Assembly: GCF_017652985.1 (NCBI RefSeq)
Contig: NZ_JAGGDJ010000009.1
Coordinates: forward strand, 95,822-159,821
Reading direction: 5' to 3'
DNA: 64,000 bases
Source of the DNA: Paenibacillus artemisiicola
GTDB lineage: Bacteria > Bacillota > Bacilli > Paenibacillales > Paenibacillaceae
Shown here piece after piece: positions 8,228 through 18,430 of the stretch; position 1 is the first letter of the stretch; every line of letters starts with the position of its first letter. A program made the translations under genes and the position numbers. The notes under the pieces were generated by a model that did no database searches, was not told the origin of the DNA, and saw only the letters and a program-made list of their open reading frames with translations.

Positions 8228-9211
8228 TCAGACCCGCGGATCCGGAAGCGAACGGACGGCCAAGCCCGCCAGGAAGCTCAGCATGAATTGAACCGCGAGC
8301 CGCGACGTGACGTTGCGGACGTCGACCGTCGGATCCATGCAGACGAAATCGATGCCGGCCACCTGCGGGCAGGCGCCCAGCCGGTGCAGCGCGTCCATCG
8401 CGTCCCACGGGTCCAGGCCGCCCGTCCCGACGGCCGGGCAGCCGGGCGCGTACGCCTGATCGATGACGTCGACGTCGAAGCTGACGTAGACGGCCTCGGT
8501 CCCGTCGCGGGCGATCGCGAGCGCTTGATCCAGCGCCGGCCCGATCCCCGCGCGCCGCACGTCCCGCGCGGAGAAGACGGCGACGCCGTTGGCCAGCACG
8601 TAATCGTGGTACGGCTTCGCGTTCATGAACCCGCGGATGCCGATCTGCGCGACGTTGCGGCCTTCGGCGAGCCCCGACTCCAGGATGCCGCGGAACGGCG
8701 TGCCGTTCGTGACGCCGCCGTCCTCGAAATTGCGCACGTCGTGATGCGCGTCGAAGTGGACGATCCCGATCCGCTTGCCCGGGTACCGGCCGGCGAACGC
8801 GGCGACCGACGGGAGACTAACGGAATGGTCGCCGCCGATCACGACGGGCACGATGTCCGGCTGCGCGGCATAGATCGCGCGCAGGCTCGCCTCGATGCGC
8901 CGCCGGCATTCCGCCATGTCCGTCGCGTGCATCCGGATGTCGCCGAGATCGCGGACGGCCATGTCCTGCAGGTCCACGCCGTAGTCCAGGGAATACGTCG
9001 TGAACGACTTGAAGGCCGCCCGGACCGCCGCCGGCGCGACGGACGCGCCGGAGACCGACAGCGACGGCTTCGAGAGCGGCACGCCGACGATCCCCGCCCG
9101 CAGCGGCTCCCTGCAGTCCCATTGGCGAATCCAGTGCGCGACCTTCGTCTCCATTCGGTCCTTGAACGCCGCCAGCTCGGGCGCGGCCAAATACGGGATT
9201 TCCTCCGTCAT
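8228..9211 (-). CDS. hutG: Formimidoylglutamase (arginase family)
   Basis: Last step of histidine degradation: hydrolyses N-formimino-glutamate to glutamate and formamide. It has 327 residues with the arginase-family manganese motifs GGDHS, DAHHDVR and SFDVDVID in order. The ATG at 9211 overlaps the hutI stop by four bases, so translation is probably coupled. The arginase fold alone would also allow agmatinase, but position at the end of hutHUI fixes the assignment. A longer open frame continues upstream into hutI only by chance. Confidence 0.9.
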   Translation of the reverse strand: MTEEIPYLAAPELAAFKDRMETKVAHWIRQWDCREPLRAGIVGVPLSKPSLSVSGASVAPAAVRAAFKSFTTYSLDYGVDLQDMAVRDLGDIRMHATDMAECRRRIEASLRAIYAAQPDIVPVVIGGDHSVSLPSVAAFAGRYPGKRIGIVHFDAHHDVRNFEDGGVTNGTPFRGILESGLAEGRNVAQIGIRGFMNAKPYHDYVLANGVAVFSARDVRRAGIGPALDQALAIARDGTEAVYVSFDVDVIDQAYAPGCPAVGTGGLDPWDAMDALHRLGACPQVAGIDFVCMDPTVDVRNVTSRLAVQFMLSFLAGLAVRSLPDPRV

Positions 9212-10512
9212 CCGTTCGTCTCCTCCTTGTCGGCGCGCGGCCCGGCGAGCCGGCGGTCCCAGACGGCGGCGCGGCCGTTCTTGATGACGCCGAACGCGTG
9301 ATTGATCCCGAAGCGGTACGGCAGGTAGGCGAGATTCGGCGCGTCGAACAGCGTCAGGTCCGCGCGCTTGCCGACTTCGATCGAACCGATGTCCGCCCCG
9401 CGGCCGATCGCGTTCGCCGCGTTCAGCGTACACGCCGTCAGAATCTCCTCCGGCGTCATGCGCAGGTTCAGCGAGGCCAGCGTCATGATCAGCTGGATCG
9501 AATCGGTCGGGCACGAGCCGGGATTGAAGTCCGTCGCCAGCGCGACCGGCAGCGCGTAATCGTCGATCATCGCGCGCGCGCGGGCATGCCGGTTCAGCCC
9601 GAGGTTGAACGACGTGCCGGGCAGCAGCACGGGGATGACGCCCGCGGCGGCAAGCGCGCGCAGCCCTTCGTCCGAAGCCGCCAGCAGGTGGTCCGCGGAG
9701 ACCGCGCCGACTTCCGCGGCCAATTCGGCGCCGCCCAGCGATTCGATTTCGTCGGCGTGGATCTTGGGCGTCAAGCCGTGCTTCCTGCCCTCCAGCAGGA
9801 TGCGGCGGGACTGCCCGACGGTGAAGACGCCCTGCTCGCAGAACACGTCGCAGAATTCCGCGAGCCCTTCCTTCGCGGCTTCGGCGATCATGGCGCAGAC
9901 CAGCTCGACGTACGCGTCCGGCCGGTCCCGGTGCTCGGGCGGAACGGCGTGCGCGCCCATGAACGTGGACGCGACGTCGACGGGATGGGCGTCGTTCAGC
10001 CGTTTCGCCGCGCGCAGCTGCTTCAGCTCTTCCTCCTGCGACAGGCCGTAGCCGCTCTTCGCTTCCGCCGTCGTGACGCCCTGCAACAGCATGTTGTCGA
10101 GGCTGCGGTACGCCCGCCGGAACAGCTCCTCCTCGCTCGCCGCCCGCGTCGCCCGCACCGTGCTCAGAATGCCGCCGCCCTGCGCCAGAATCGTCAAATA
10201 CGGCACGCCGGCGCGCTTCAGCGCAAGCTCGTGCTCCCGCGAGCCGCCGTGCACGAGATGCGTGTGCGGATCGACGAGGCCGGGCGCCGCCAGGCGTCCT
10301 CCGGCGTCCAGCGTATCCGTGACTTCGACGCCCCTCAGGCGGCCGAGCACCTCCGATTCGCCGCCGAACAGCGCGATCCGTCCGTTCCGGACGGCGATCG
10401 CGGCGTCCGGAATCTCGCGCAGCGCCCGCATCTCGCTCCCGCGGCGCGGCGCGCTGCCGGGCGGGGTAACCAGCAGGCCGATCCCCTTCAACAGCAGGTC
10501 GATCCGTTCCAT
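9208..10512 (-). CDS. hutI: Imidazolonepropionase
   Basis: Third step of histidine degradation: opens 4-imidazolone-5-propionate to N-formimino-glutamate. A 434-residue amidohydrolase with the metal-binding HTH in VDPHTHLVHGG, and downstream HADE (KIHADEIES) and DFNPGS motifs typical of HutI. The ATG at 10512 has GGGAGG ahead. It lies 56 bases after hutU and overlaps hutG by four bases. Confidence 0.95.
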   Translation of the reverse strand: MERIDLLLKGIGLLVTPPGSAPRRGSEMRALREIPDAAIAVRNGRIALFGGESEVLGRLRGVEVTDTLDAGGRLAAPGLVDPHTHLVHGGSREHELALKRAGVPYLTILAQGGGILSTVRATRAASEEELFRRAYRSLDNMLLQGVTTAEAKSGYGLSQEEELKQLRAAKRLNDAHPVDVASTFMGAHAVPPEHRDRPDAYVELVCAMIAEAAKEGLAEFCDVFCEQGVFTVGQSRRILLEGRKHGLTPKIHADEIESLGGAELAAEVGAVSADHLLAASDEGLRALAAAGVIPVLLPGTSFNLGLNRHARARAMIDDYALPVALATDFNPGSCPTDSIQLIMTLASLNLRMTPEEILTACTLNAANAIGRGADIGSIEVGKRADLTLFDAPNLAYLPYRFGINHAFGVIKNGRAAVWDRRLAGPRADKEETNG

Positions 10513-10568
10513 GCGCGTAACCTCCCGATTCTCGATTGTTCGCCTGCGCCCACCGGCTTCCCGTTCGC

Positions 10569-12242
10569 TTAGTCCCGCATCGGAATCCGGACGCCGTGCT
10601 CCCCCGCGCTCTCGATGGCTTCGTCATAGCCCGCGTCGGCGTGGCGGATGATGCCCATGCCCGGGTCCGTCGTCAGCACGCGGCGCAGGCGGTCGGCCGC
10701 ATCGTCGGTCCCATCCGCGACGACGACCATGCCCGCGTGCAGCGAATAGCCCATGCCGACGCCGCCGCCATGGTGGACGGATACCCACGAGGCGCCGGCC
10801 GAGGCGTTGACGAGCGCGTTCAGGATCGCCCAGTCGCCGACCGCGTCGGAGCCGTCCTTCATCGCTTCCGTCTCCCGGTTCGGCGAGGCCACGGAGCCGC
10901 AGTCCAGGTGATCGCGGCCGATGACGACGGGCGCGCGCAGCTCGCCGCGCTTCACCAGGTCGTTCAGCGCGAGGCCGAAGCGCTCGCGCTCGCCGTAGCC
11001 CAGCCAGCAAATGCGCGCCGGCAGCCCCTGGAACGCGACGCGCTCGCGCGCCATCTCGATCCAGCGGCGAAGCCGGCCGTTCTCCGGGAAGAGCGAGACG
11101 ACGAGCTCGTCGGTCTTGCGGATGTCGTCCGGGTCGCCGGACAGCGCCGCCCAGCGGAACGGCCCCTTCCCTTCGCAGAAGAGCGGCCGGATGTACGCCG
11201 GCACGAAGCCGGGGATGTCGAACGCGTCCGTTACGCCCTCGTCGAAGGCCGCTTGGCGGATGTTGTTGCCGTAGTCGAACACGACGCTGCCGGCCTTCCG
11301 GAAATCGAGCATCGCCCGCACCTGGGCCGCCATGCCGGCTTTCGCGAGGCGGACGTACCGGTCCGGGTCGTTCGCCCGCAGCGCGGCCGCTTCGTCCGGC
11401 GCGAAGCCGGCCGGGATGTACCCGTTCAGCGGATCGTGCGCGGACGTCTGGTCCGTCACGAAGTCCGGCTTCGCGCCGCGGCGCGCCAGCTCCGGATAGA
11501 TCTCCGCCGCGTTCCCGAGCAGGCCGACGGCAAGCGGCCGGCCCGCCGCGGCCGCTTCGCCCGCCAGCGCCAGCGCCTCGTCCAGCGACTCCGCCAGCGC
11601 GTCGCAATACCGCGTCTGGATGCGGCGCTCGATGCGGGCGCGGTCGGCCTCGACGGCGATGACGACGCCGTCGTTCATCGTGACCGCGAGCGGCTGCGCG
11701 CCGCCCATGCCCCCGAGGCCCGCCGTCAGCGTCAGCGTGCCCCGCAGCGTGCCGCCGTTATGCCGGCGGGCGGCTTCCGCGAACGTTTCGTACGTGCCCT
11801 GCAGAATCCCTTGCGTCCCGATATAGATCCAGCTCCCGGCGGTCATTTGGCCGTACATCGTCAAGCCTTTGCGCTCCAGCTCGCGGAAATGCTCCCACGT
11901 CGCCCATTTCGGCACGAGCACGGAATTCGCCAGCAGCACGCGCGGCGCGCGCTCGTGCGTCCGGAAGACGCCGACCGGCTTGCCGGATTGGATCAGCAGC
12001 GTCTCGTCGTTCTCCAGCCGCCGCAGCTCGCGCACGATGGCGTCGAACGCGGGCCAGCTTCGCGCGGCTTTGCCGGTGCCGCCGTAGACGACCAGCTCCT
12101 CCGGCCGCTCGGCGACCTCGGGGTCGAGGTTGTTCATCAGCATGCGAAGGGCGGCTTCCTGCCCCCAGCCCTTGCAGGACCTATCCGTTCCGCGCGGGGC
12201 GCGGACGAGGCGATGCGAACCGTTGCCGTGAAGCTCCGTCAT
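10569..12242 (-). CDS. hutU: Urocanate hydratase
   Basis: Second step of histidine degradation: adds water to urocanate, using tightly bound NAD+. It has 557 residues, the full family length. Landmarks: [11 protein letters not shown] near the N-terminus, [15 protein letters not shown] (NAD-binding Gly-rich segment), [10 protein letters not shown], and [11 protein letters not shown] near the C-terminus. GGGAGGTTACC precedes the ATG at 12242. It lies 34 bases after hutH in the same operon. Confidence 0.97.
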   Translation of the reverse strand: MTELHGNGSHRLVRAPRGTDRSCKGWGQEAALRMLMNNLDPEVAERPEELVVYGGTGKAARSWPAFDAIVRELRRLENDETLLIQSGKPVGVFRTHERAPRVLLANSVLVPKWATWEHFRELERKGLTMYGQMTAGSWIYIGTQGILQGTYETFAEAARRHNGGTLRGTLTLTAGLGGMGGAQPLAVTMNDGVVIAVEADRARIERRIQTRYCDALAESLDEALALAGEAAAAGRPLAVGLLGNAAEIYPELARRGAKPDFVTDQTSAHDPLNGYIPAGFAPDEAAALRANDPDRYVRLAKAGMAAQVRAMLDFRKAGSVVFDYGNNIRQAAFDEGVTDAFDIPGFVPAYIRPLFCEGKGPFRWAALSGDPDDIRKTDELVVSLFPENGRLRRWIEMARERVAFQGLPARICWLGYGERERFGLALNDLVKRGELRAPVVIGRDHLDCGSVASPNRETEAMKDGSDAVGDWAILNALVNASAGASWVSVHHGGGVGMGYSLHAGMVVVADGTDDAADRLRRVLTTDPGMGIIRHADAGYDEAIESAGEHGVRIPMRD

Positions 12243-12276
12243 GGCGGTAACCTCCCTGAACGTTATCGGTGAAGCG

Positions 12277-13806
12277 TTAATAGAGCGGCCCGGCGACGGC
12301 CTCCACCGCGCCCAGCCATTCCCCGGCCAGCAGCGCGGCCGCGACGCGTTCGATCTCGCCGGTGAGCGAGCGGTCTTCCGTCACCGGCTTCACGGCGCCG
12401 CGCAGCCGGTCGTAGAGCGCGCGGGTCGCGGGCGCCAATCCGTCCGCGCCGCGCAGCTCGGCGGCTTCGGCCGCGCAGATCAGCTCCACCGCCAGCACCT
12501 TCGCCGCGTTGGCGACGACCTGCGCCGCGTGCCGGGCGGAGGTGGTGCCCATGGAGACGTGGTCCTCCTGATTCGCCGACGACGGAATCGAGTCGACGCT
12601 CGCGGGATGCGCGAGCACCTTGTTCTCCGAGACGAGCGAGGCGCTGACGTACTGCGTGATCATGAGCCCCGAGCCAAGGCCGGGATCGCGGCTCAGGAAG
12701 GCGGGCAGCCCGCCGGACAACGCCGGGTTGACGAGCCGCTCGGTGCGGCGCTCGGCGATGTTCGCGAGCTCGCTCATCCCGATCTTGAGCAGGTCCATGG
12801 CGAAGGCGATCGGCTGCCCGTGGAAATTGCCCCCGGAGACGACCTTGCCCTCCGCGAGGAACAGGAGCGGATTGTCCGTCGCGGCGTTGATCTCGATGCT
12901 CAGCTTGTCGCGCGCGTAATCGAGCGCTTGGCGGGTCGCGCCGTGCACCTGCGGCAGGCAGCGGAGCGAGTAGGCGTCCTGGACGCGAAGCTCGCCCTGC
13001 CGCGTGGTCAAGGCGCTGCCCCGCAGCAGCGCGCGGAGATTGCGCGCCACGCCGATCTGCTCGGGATACGGCCGCGCGAGCTGCACTTCCTCCGCGAACG
13101 CGTCCGGGATCCCGCGCAAGCCTTCCAAGGTCAGCGCCGCGATGACGTCCGCGATCCGCGCGAGGCGCAGCGCCTTGACGTAGGTCAGCGTGCCGACGGC
13201 CGTCATGATCTGCGTGCCGTTGATGAGCGCCAGCCCCTCCTTCGCCTGCAGGGCGATCGGCCGCAGCCCCGCCTTCGCCAGCGCCGCCGCGCCCGGCAGC
13301 CGCTCGCCCCGGCAGAAGGCTTCGCCTTCGCCCATAAGCACGAGCGCGACATGCGACAGCGGCGCCAGATCCCCGCTTGCGCCGAGCGAGCCCTGCTCGG
13401 GCACGACCGGCAGCACGTCATGGTTGAGGCAGTCGATCAGCAGCCGCAGCGTCTCCGGGCGAATGCCGGAGAAGCCCTTCGCCAGCGCGTTCGCGCGCAG
13501 CAGCATGATCGCCCGCACGGTATCCGCCGGCAGCGGATTCCCGACGGCGCACGCATGGCTGCGAATCAGGTTGATTTGCAGCCGCGCCGTATCATGACTA
13601 GATATATGCACGTCGCTGAATTTGCCGAACCCCGTGCTGACGCCGTACGCGATTTCGCCCGCGGCGACCAGCTCCTCCACCATGTTCCTGCTCTCGCGCA
13701 CGCGCGCCTCCGCTTCGCGGCTGAGCGCGGCCTTCGCGCCGCCGGCGGCCGCCGCCGCGACCGCTTCCGGGGTCAATCCTTGACCGTCCACGCTAATCGT
13801 CCTCAT
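12277..13806 (-). CDS. hutH: Histidine ammonia-lyase
   Basis: First step of histidine degradation: removes ammonia from histidine to give urocanate. It has 509 residues with [14 protein letters not shown], whose Ala-Ser-Gly makes the MIO cofactor. The start is placed at the ATG at 13806 (MRTISVDGQ) because GAGAGGGG lies seven bases ahead and the length then equals the family norm; an ATG 36 bases further up would add residues of no family likeness. First gene of hutHUIG. No hutP or hutM gene is visible beside it; a hairpin in the leader may control read-through. Confidence 0.96.
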   Translation of the reverse strand: MRTISVDGQGLTPEAVAAAAAGGAKAALSREAEARVRESRNMVEELVAAGEIAYGVSTGFGKFSDVHISSHDTARLQINLIRSHACAVGNPLPADTVRAIMLLRANALAKGFSGIRPETLRLLIDCLNHDVLPVVPEQGSLGASGDLAPLSHVALVLMGEGEAFCRGERLPGAAALAKAGLRPIALQAKEGLALINGTQIMTAVGTLTYVKALRLARIADVIAALTLEGLRGIPDAFAEEVQLARPYPEQIGVARNLRALLRGSALTTRQGELRVQDAYSLRCLPQVHGATRQALDYARDKLSIEINAATDNPLLFLAEGKVVSGGNFHGQPIAFAMDLLKIGMSELANIAERRTERLVNPALSGGLPAFLSRDPGLGSGLMITQYVSASLVSENKVLAHPASVDSIPSSANQEDHVSMGTTSARHAAQVVANAAKVLAVELICAAEAAELRGADGLAPATRALYDRLRGAVKPVTEDRSLTGEIERVAAALLAGEWLGAVEAVAGPLY

Positions 13807-13876
13807 GCCGGCACCCCTCTCTTGATGTTCGATCGTTTGCATGTCCCGGAAATCCCCTTTCTTGCTTTAACATAAG

Positions 13877-13919
13877 AAAGGGACCGCGCGGAAGCTTTTC
13901 GCTTCCGTGCGGTCCCTTT
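13877..13919 (-). terminator. Hairpin in the hut leader: possible attenuator
   Basis: A 19-bp stem with one mismatched position (AAAGGGACCGCGCGGAAGC against its complement, loop TTTTC) lies 71 bases before hutH. Read with hut it is followed by TTTCTT; read the other way the T tract is TTTTT. A weak possible promoter (TTGAAC, 16 bases, TACTCG) lies upstream at 14013-13986, which would put the hairpin inside the transcript. Bacillus subtilis hut uses a leader terminator controlled by HutP; here no HutP gene or row of UAG motifs is seen. It may instead simply isolate hut from upstream transcription. Confidence 0.6.
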
Positions 13920-14207
13920 TTGCAAGGGCTATGCGATTGTCCCGGCTCACGCTTTCGCTTCACGTTCATCGCGCCCCACCCGTTTCGAGTATGGATGTTG
14001 AATCCTGGTTCAATTGTCACACGCCGCCCGGAGCGCTGTCAATGGGCAGCCTGCGGAGGGCTGGCCGCGCGCAAATCGCAGTCGGATTCGGCGCTCCGCC
14101 GGGCCGTTCGGCAGGAGGACGGCGCGCGCGCATTCACCAACGGGGAACCCGATCATACATTGTAGGGTCAATGCCTATCAAGCCGTAAGAGAAGGAGCGT
14201 GCCACCG

Positions 14208-14657
14208 GTGAAACTGACGCTGGAATTGGCGAAGCGGATGCTGAACGAAGCGGAGCGCAAGGCGAAGGAGCTCGGCATTCTCGAAAATATCGCGATCGTG
14301 GACGACGGCGGCAATCTGCTTGCGTTCCATCGCATGGACGGGGCGCGGATCGGCGGCATTCAGATCGCCGTCGACAAGGCGTGGACGGCGCTGGCCATGC
14401 AGACGCCGACGGCCGCGCTGAGCGAGACGGCCGTGCCGAACGGTCCGCAATTCGGCATCAACACGACCAACCAAGGCCGGATCGTCATCCTGAAGGGCGG
14501 CGTGCCGCTCGTCAAGAACGGCGAGCTGCTGGGCGCGATCGGCGTCAGCGGCAGCTCGGGCGACAACGACGTGCTGGTCGCGCAAGCCGCCGCCGCGCTG
14601 CTGCAAACGATGCCGCTGGCGCGGATCGGACGGTCCGCGCTGTCCGAGCCCTTATAA
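14208..14657 (+). CDS. GlcG/HbpS-family protein
   Basis: A 149-residue protein of the GlcG/HbpS (DUF336) family: LTLELAKRMLNEAERKAKEL at the start, VDDGGNLLAFHRMDGA, and GAIGVSGSSGDNDVLVAQAA at the end. Members include heme- and corrinoid-binding proteins; the biochemical role is usually unknown. No signal peptide is seen, so it is cytosolic. A GTG start at 14208 is preferred (GAAGGAG ten bases ahead); a GTG at 14199 is too close to that site. It is divergent from hut, with no clear functional link. Confidence 0.78.
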   Translation: MKLTLELAKRMLNEAERKAKELGILENIAIVDDGGNLLAFHRMDGARIGGIQIAVDKAWTALAMQTPTAALSETAVPNGPQFGINTTNQGRIVILKGGVPLVKNGELLGAIGVSGSSGDNDVLVAQAAAALLQTMPLARIGRSALSEPL

Positions 14658-14789
14658 GCGCGCGCCCGATCGGCCGGGCGCGGCCAAGCCGGCGCGGTGC
14701 CGTACCGGATTGGCGCGCCTCGTCCGCCCCGGTACGGCCGGCCTCGTCCGCTTGCCGGCACCGGTCGGCCGCGCGCCGCTCGCTTCGCG

Positions 14790-16310
14790 CTACTTGCCGC
14801 GCGCCGCGAGCCAGGCGTCCAGCTGCTTCTGCTTCTCCGCGACGATGGCGTCCATGCCGACCGACTTGAGCTCGGCGACGAACTGCGGCAAGTATTGGCC
14901 GGGATCGAGCACGCCGTTCTCCAGCCCGTTGACGTAGCGGGCCTTGACGGCTTCGACGGCCGCGTACGCCGTCCGGACGGGCTCGAGATTGAAATTAAAG
15001 CCGAAGGCGGACGACTTCGACGCCGCGTCGTTGAACGCCTTCTGCCGTTCCCAAATGTCCGCGGCGTCCGGCTCGAACGCTTTCGTCAGGAACTGGTTGC
15101 CCCACATCCAGCTCCACGTCGGATTGTACGCGGCGTTCGCCGCCGTCACCCCGGCCGGGAAGCCGACGACGTTCCCCGCCTTCTCCGCGTAATGGACGCC
15201 CTGGATGCCGTACGACAGCAGGTTCAGCACGTCGGCGTCGGTGTACAGCAGCTCGAGGAGCATGGCGGCCCGCTCGGGATTGCGGGCGACGACCGGAATG
15301 CTCCACATGATGTTCGCCACCGTGGAAGTCGTCGCGATCGCCGGCGACAGATGCGCCGCGACCATCGCTTGTCCGACGGCGCGGCCCTCCTTGTCCTCGT
15401 AGCCCGGCTTCATGCGCGCCATTTGGCCGGCCGCGACGCCGGTCTTGATCAGCACCTCGGGGCTGCTCTTGTTCGTGGACAGCCGCTGCGGAACGGCCCC
15501 CATAAGATACCATTTCCGGATGAGCGCGAGCGACCGCTTGTACGCTTCCGTCTCGTACATATCCACGACCTGGCCGCCTTCGTTGCGCGGCAGCACGCCG
15601 TTGTAATCGCCGAGCGAATCGAAATCGACCGGCGCCATCCCGTCGTAGATCGTCGCCCCCGCCTTCTCCGACGCCACGGCGGGCATCCGCTCGCCCTTCA
15701 CGATCGTTTCGAAGACCGGCGTCAGCGCCGCGAAGCTCTTCGCCTTCGAAAGGTCGATGCCGTACTTGTCCGCGAGATCCTTGCGCATCATATACCCGTA
15801 ATCGGCCGCCCAATCGCGGATGCTCGGCACGGCGTACTGCTTGCCGTTTGCCTCCGTCGCCTCGCGGATGTCCGCCCGGATGGCCTTCGGCACGTCCGGG
15901 GCATAGCGGGCCAGCAGGTCCTCCAGCGGCAGCAGCTGCCCCCGCGACGCTTGCTCGTAGTAATCCAGCCAATCTCCCGTAATCATGAGATCCAGCCGGT
16001 CGCCGCCGGTAATGAGGATGTTCATTTTCTGGGCGTAGTCGGACGCAACCACCGGCACGAGCTTGACCGTGGCGTTGATTTTCGCCCGGAGCATCCGGTT
16101 CAGCGCTTCCTGCACCTTCCCCAAATCCTTCGTCGTGCCGACGTCCAGGCAGGCGACGGTCAATTCGACGGGCGGCAGCTTCGGCGCGGCGTTGTCCGCC
16201 GCGTTCGCCGGCGCCCGCTTCGCGGCCGGAGCGGTCCCGCCGCAGGCGGTTGCCAGCAACGCGCCGAGCAGCAGGACGTGGGCAAGCGCGCCTCTTCGTA
16301 ACCCGTTCAT
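14790..16310 (-). CDS. Extracellular solute-binding lipoprotein (LipO/YtcQ type)
   Basis: A 506-residue sugar ABC transporter binding protein. The signal peptide ends in lipobox LLATAC, so Cys23 should carry the lipid anchor. The mature part reads as a family 1 binding protein (ITGGDRLDLMITGDWLDYYEQ) and ends in a DUF3502-like region (EKQKQLDAWLAAR). Paenibacilli have many such proteins, normally next to two permeases; here none is present. It follows a tetR gene by 69 bases on the same strand. Substrate is probably an oligosaccharide, but this is inference. Confidence 0.82.
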   Translation of the reverse strand: MNGLRRGALAHVLLLGALLATACGGTAPAAKRAPANAADNAAPKLPPVELTVACLDVGTTKDLGKVQEALNRMLRAKINATVKLVPVVASDYAQKMNILITGGDRLDLMITGDWLDYYEQASRGQLLPLEDLLARYAPDVPKAIRADIREATEANGKQYAVPSIRDWAADYGYMMRKDLADKYGIDLSKAKSFAALTPVFETIVKGERMPAVASEKAGATIYDGMAPVDFDSLGDYNGVLPRNEGGQVVDMYETEAYKRSLALIRKWYLMGAVPQRLSTNKSSPEVLIKTGVAAGQMARMKPGYEDKEGRAVGQAMVAAHLSPAIATTSTVANIMWSIPVVARNPERAAMLLELLYTDADVLNLLSYGIQGVHYAEKAGNVVGFPAGVTAANAAYNPTWSWMWGNQFLTKAFEPDAADIWERQKAFNDAASKSSAFGFNFNLEPVRTAYAAVEAVKARYVNGLENGVLDPGQYLPQFVAELKSVGMDAIVAEKQKQLDAWLAARGK

Positions 16311-16379
16311 ATGCCATGCCTCCGAATCTCTCGTATGTAGATCATGCTCGCGGGTCTTGGCGCCTTAACGCCGGGCCGC

Positions 16380-16985
16380 TTACCGTCCGGGCTTGTCCGA
16401 ACGACCGGACGCGGCAAGGCCGCCGAAAGCGGCTTCGACAAGCCGAGCGACTGCCGCCTCGTCGAGCGGCTCCCCCGTGACGAGCAGCCGATAGAATAGC
16501 GGGCCGTAGACGACGTCCACGCCGAGCGCCGGATCCAGCCCGCCGCCCAGCTCGCCCCGGTCCGCGCCGCGCTTGATGATCGCGGCCGCCTCCTCCCGGC
16601 GAGGACAGATATACCGCGACCGGATCGCTTCGGCCAATACCGCGTCGACCTGCGCCTCGCCGATCAGCGCGGCGATGATCGCCCCTTCCGGGCTGACCAT
16701 GAAGCGGCATAAATTCGCCGCGTGAAGACGCACGTCCTCGAGCACGCTGCCGGTATCGGGCACGGGCATTCTCTGCGCGGCCGCATTCAGAAAGCCGTCC
16801 ATGACCACCGCCGCTTTATTGGGCCACCACTTGTAGATGGTCGCTTTGCTCACGCCGGCCCGCTCCGCGATCTTCTCGACCGTGACGTTCTTGAAGCCTT
16901 CCTGCAGCAGCAGCTCGTAGGAGGCGAGCAGAATCGCCTGTTGGGCGGCCCGATTCCGCGGCCGCCCTCGCTTCGTCTCCGTCAT
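16380..16985 (-). CDS. TetR-family regulator
   Basis: A 201-residue TetR regulator: RGRPRNRAAQQAILLASYEL and IAERAGVSKATIYKWWPNKA form the DNA-binding domain; the C-terminal part resembles the TetR_C ligand domain. The start at 16985 (MTETKRGRP) has AAAGGAGGG six bases ahead; an upstream ATG has no site. It is divergent from an MFS exporter across two AACGnnnCGTT palindromes, and upstream of a solute-binding lipoprotein in the same direction. Control of the exporter is the most likely job. Confidence 0.85.
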   Translation of the reverse strand: MTETKRGRPRNRAAQQAILLASYELLLQEGFKNVTVEKIAERAGVSKATIYKWWPNKAAVVMDGFLNAAAQRMPVPDTGSVLEDVRLHAANLCRFMVSPEGAIIAALIGEAQVDAVLAEAIRSRYICPRREEAAAIIKRGADRGELGGGLDPALGVDVVYGPLFYRLLVTGEPLDEAAVARLVEAAFGGLAASGRSDKPGR

Positions 16986-17072
16986 TGCGCGTCCCTCCTT
17001 TAGCCGAGTAATGTCCATCCCTTAGTATAAACATTTTCGACGGCGCGATAAAGAACGCTCGCCTATTTACAA

Positions 17073-17123
17073 AACGATACGTTCAGTATATATTTATCAC
17101 ATCCAATATCTAAACGCTTCGTT
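17073..17123. promoter_or_regulatory. Pair of AACGnnnCGTT operators between tetR and the MFS gene
   Basis: AACGATACGTT at 17073-17083 and AACGCTTCGTT at 17113-17123 are both perfect in the AACG/CGTT arms. The match extends to AAACGnnnCGTTCAGTA in direct orientation, 40 bases apart. The length and the divergent setting fit TetR binding sites. No promoter hexamers are assigned. Confidence 0.65.
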
Positions 17124-17161
17124 CAGTAATTAGACAGAGGAAAAAGAGAGGATGTGCACGC

Positions 17162-18376
17162 ATGAAGAATGCGAAGAATACGGAACAATTACGGCGCGGA
17201 CACGAAAACCGGCTATCCGCCGGCTTGATGGTTCTGCTGGCGGCGGCATGCGGCATGGTCGCGGCGAACCTCTATTATTCGCAAACGCTGGTCGGTCCGA
17301 TCGGCGAAGCGCTCGGCATGCCGTCCGGAGCCGCGGGGCTTATTGTAACCATTACGCAGATCGGTTATGTCGTCGGCCTGCTCTTCGTCGTCCCGCTCAG
17401 CGACATGCTCCCGAATCGCCGGCTGATCGTCTCGCTGCTCGGGTTTCTCGTCGTCTCGCTCGCCGCGGCGTCCTTCGCCGCCGGTTCGTTCCTGTTTTTG
17501 GCGGCATCGCTCGCGATCGGGCTCGGGGCCGTCGTCGCGCAAATTCTGGTGCCATTCGCCGCGTATCTGTCCGCGGAGGAGCAGCGGGGCCGCGCGGTGG
17601 GCAACGTCATGAGCGGCCTGCTGCTCGGCATCATGCTGGCCCGGCCCGCCGCGAGCCTGATCGCCGGCCTCTGGGGGTGGCAGGCGATCTACGTCCTGTC
17701 GGCCGGGCTGATGGCGCTGCTCGCCATCGTGCTGGGACGTCTGCTGCCCGAACGGCGGCCGGCGAAGAGCCTGAGCTACGGGCAGCTAACGGCTTCGCTC
17801 CTCGCGCTGTTCCGCGGCACGCCGCCGCTGCGGCGCCGCGCGTTCTACCAGGCCAGCCTGTTCGGGGCGTTCAGCCTGTTCTGGACGACGGTGCCGCTGC
17901 GGCTCGCGGACGAATACGGCCTGTCCCAGCAAGGCATCGCGCTCTTCGCGCTCGTCGGCGTGGCGGGCGCCGCGGCGGCACCGATCGCGGGACGATTGGC
18001 GGATCGCGGCCGTTCCCGGGCGCTGACGCTCGGCGCGATCGCGACCGCCGTCCTGTCCTTCGCGGCGGCCGCCCTCGTTCACGGCCGGTCGCACGCGTCG
18101 CTCGCGCTGCTGCTGCTCGCCGCCATCGCGCTCGATATGGCCGTCTCCGGCAATTTGGTGGTCGGACAGCGGGCGATCTACGCGCTGGGCCATGAAACGC
18201 GCGGCAGGCTGAACGGCCTGTTCATGGCGATCTTCTTCCTCGGAGGCGCCGCGGGATCGTTCCTCGGCGGATGGACGTACGCCCACGGCGGCTGGGCGGC
18301 GGCCGCTTGGATCGGCGCTCTGCTGCCGTTCCTCGCGCTCGTCTATTTTATGACCGAATCCAGGCCGGCGGCTTAA
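17162..18376 (+). CDS. MFS exporter (YgaY-like)
   Basis: A 404-residue major facilitator with about 12 helices. The N-terminal half has NLYYSQTLVGPIGEALG and the loop motif in altered form (PLSDMLPNRRLI); the C-terminal loop has GRLADRGRSR. The opening segment (AANLYYSQ) is typical of exporters annotated as YgaY-like MFS proteins. The ATG at 17162 lies about ten bases after GAGAGG. It is divergent from tetR with twin operators, so it is probably ligand-induced efflux. Substrate unknown. Confidence 0.85.
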   Translation: MKNAKNTEQLRRGHENRLSAGLMVLLAAACGMVAANLYYSQTLVGPIGEALGMPSGAAGLIVTITQIGYVVGLLFVVPLSDMLPNRRLIVSLLGFLVVSLAAASFAAGSFLFLAASLAIGLGAVVAQILVPFAAYLSAEEQRGRAVGNVMSGLLLGIMLARPAASLIAGLWGWQAIYVLSAGLMALLAIVLGRLLPERRPAKSLSYGQLTASLLALFRGTPPLRRRAFYQASLFGAFSLFWTTVPLRLADEYGLSQQGIALFALVGVAGAAAAPIAGRLADRGRSRALTLGAIATAVLSFAAAALVHGRSHASLALLLLAAIALDMAVSGNLVVGQRAIYALGHETRGRLNGLFMAIFFLGGAAGSFLGGWTYAHGGWAAAAWIGALLPFLALVYFMTESRPAA

Positions 18377-18430
18377 GCAGGCGCCGCGCCGGTCTCGTCC
18401 CGCCAGGCGTCTTCGCACGGCTTGGCGCCG

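Noticed and set aside
8228..10627. A 799-codon open frame across hutG and most of hutI
   Set aside because: Only the hutG part has protein-family likeness; the rest is the wrong frame of hutI, kept open by high GC content.
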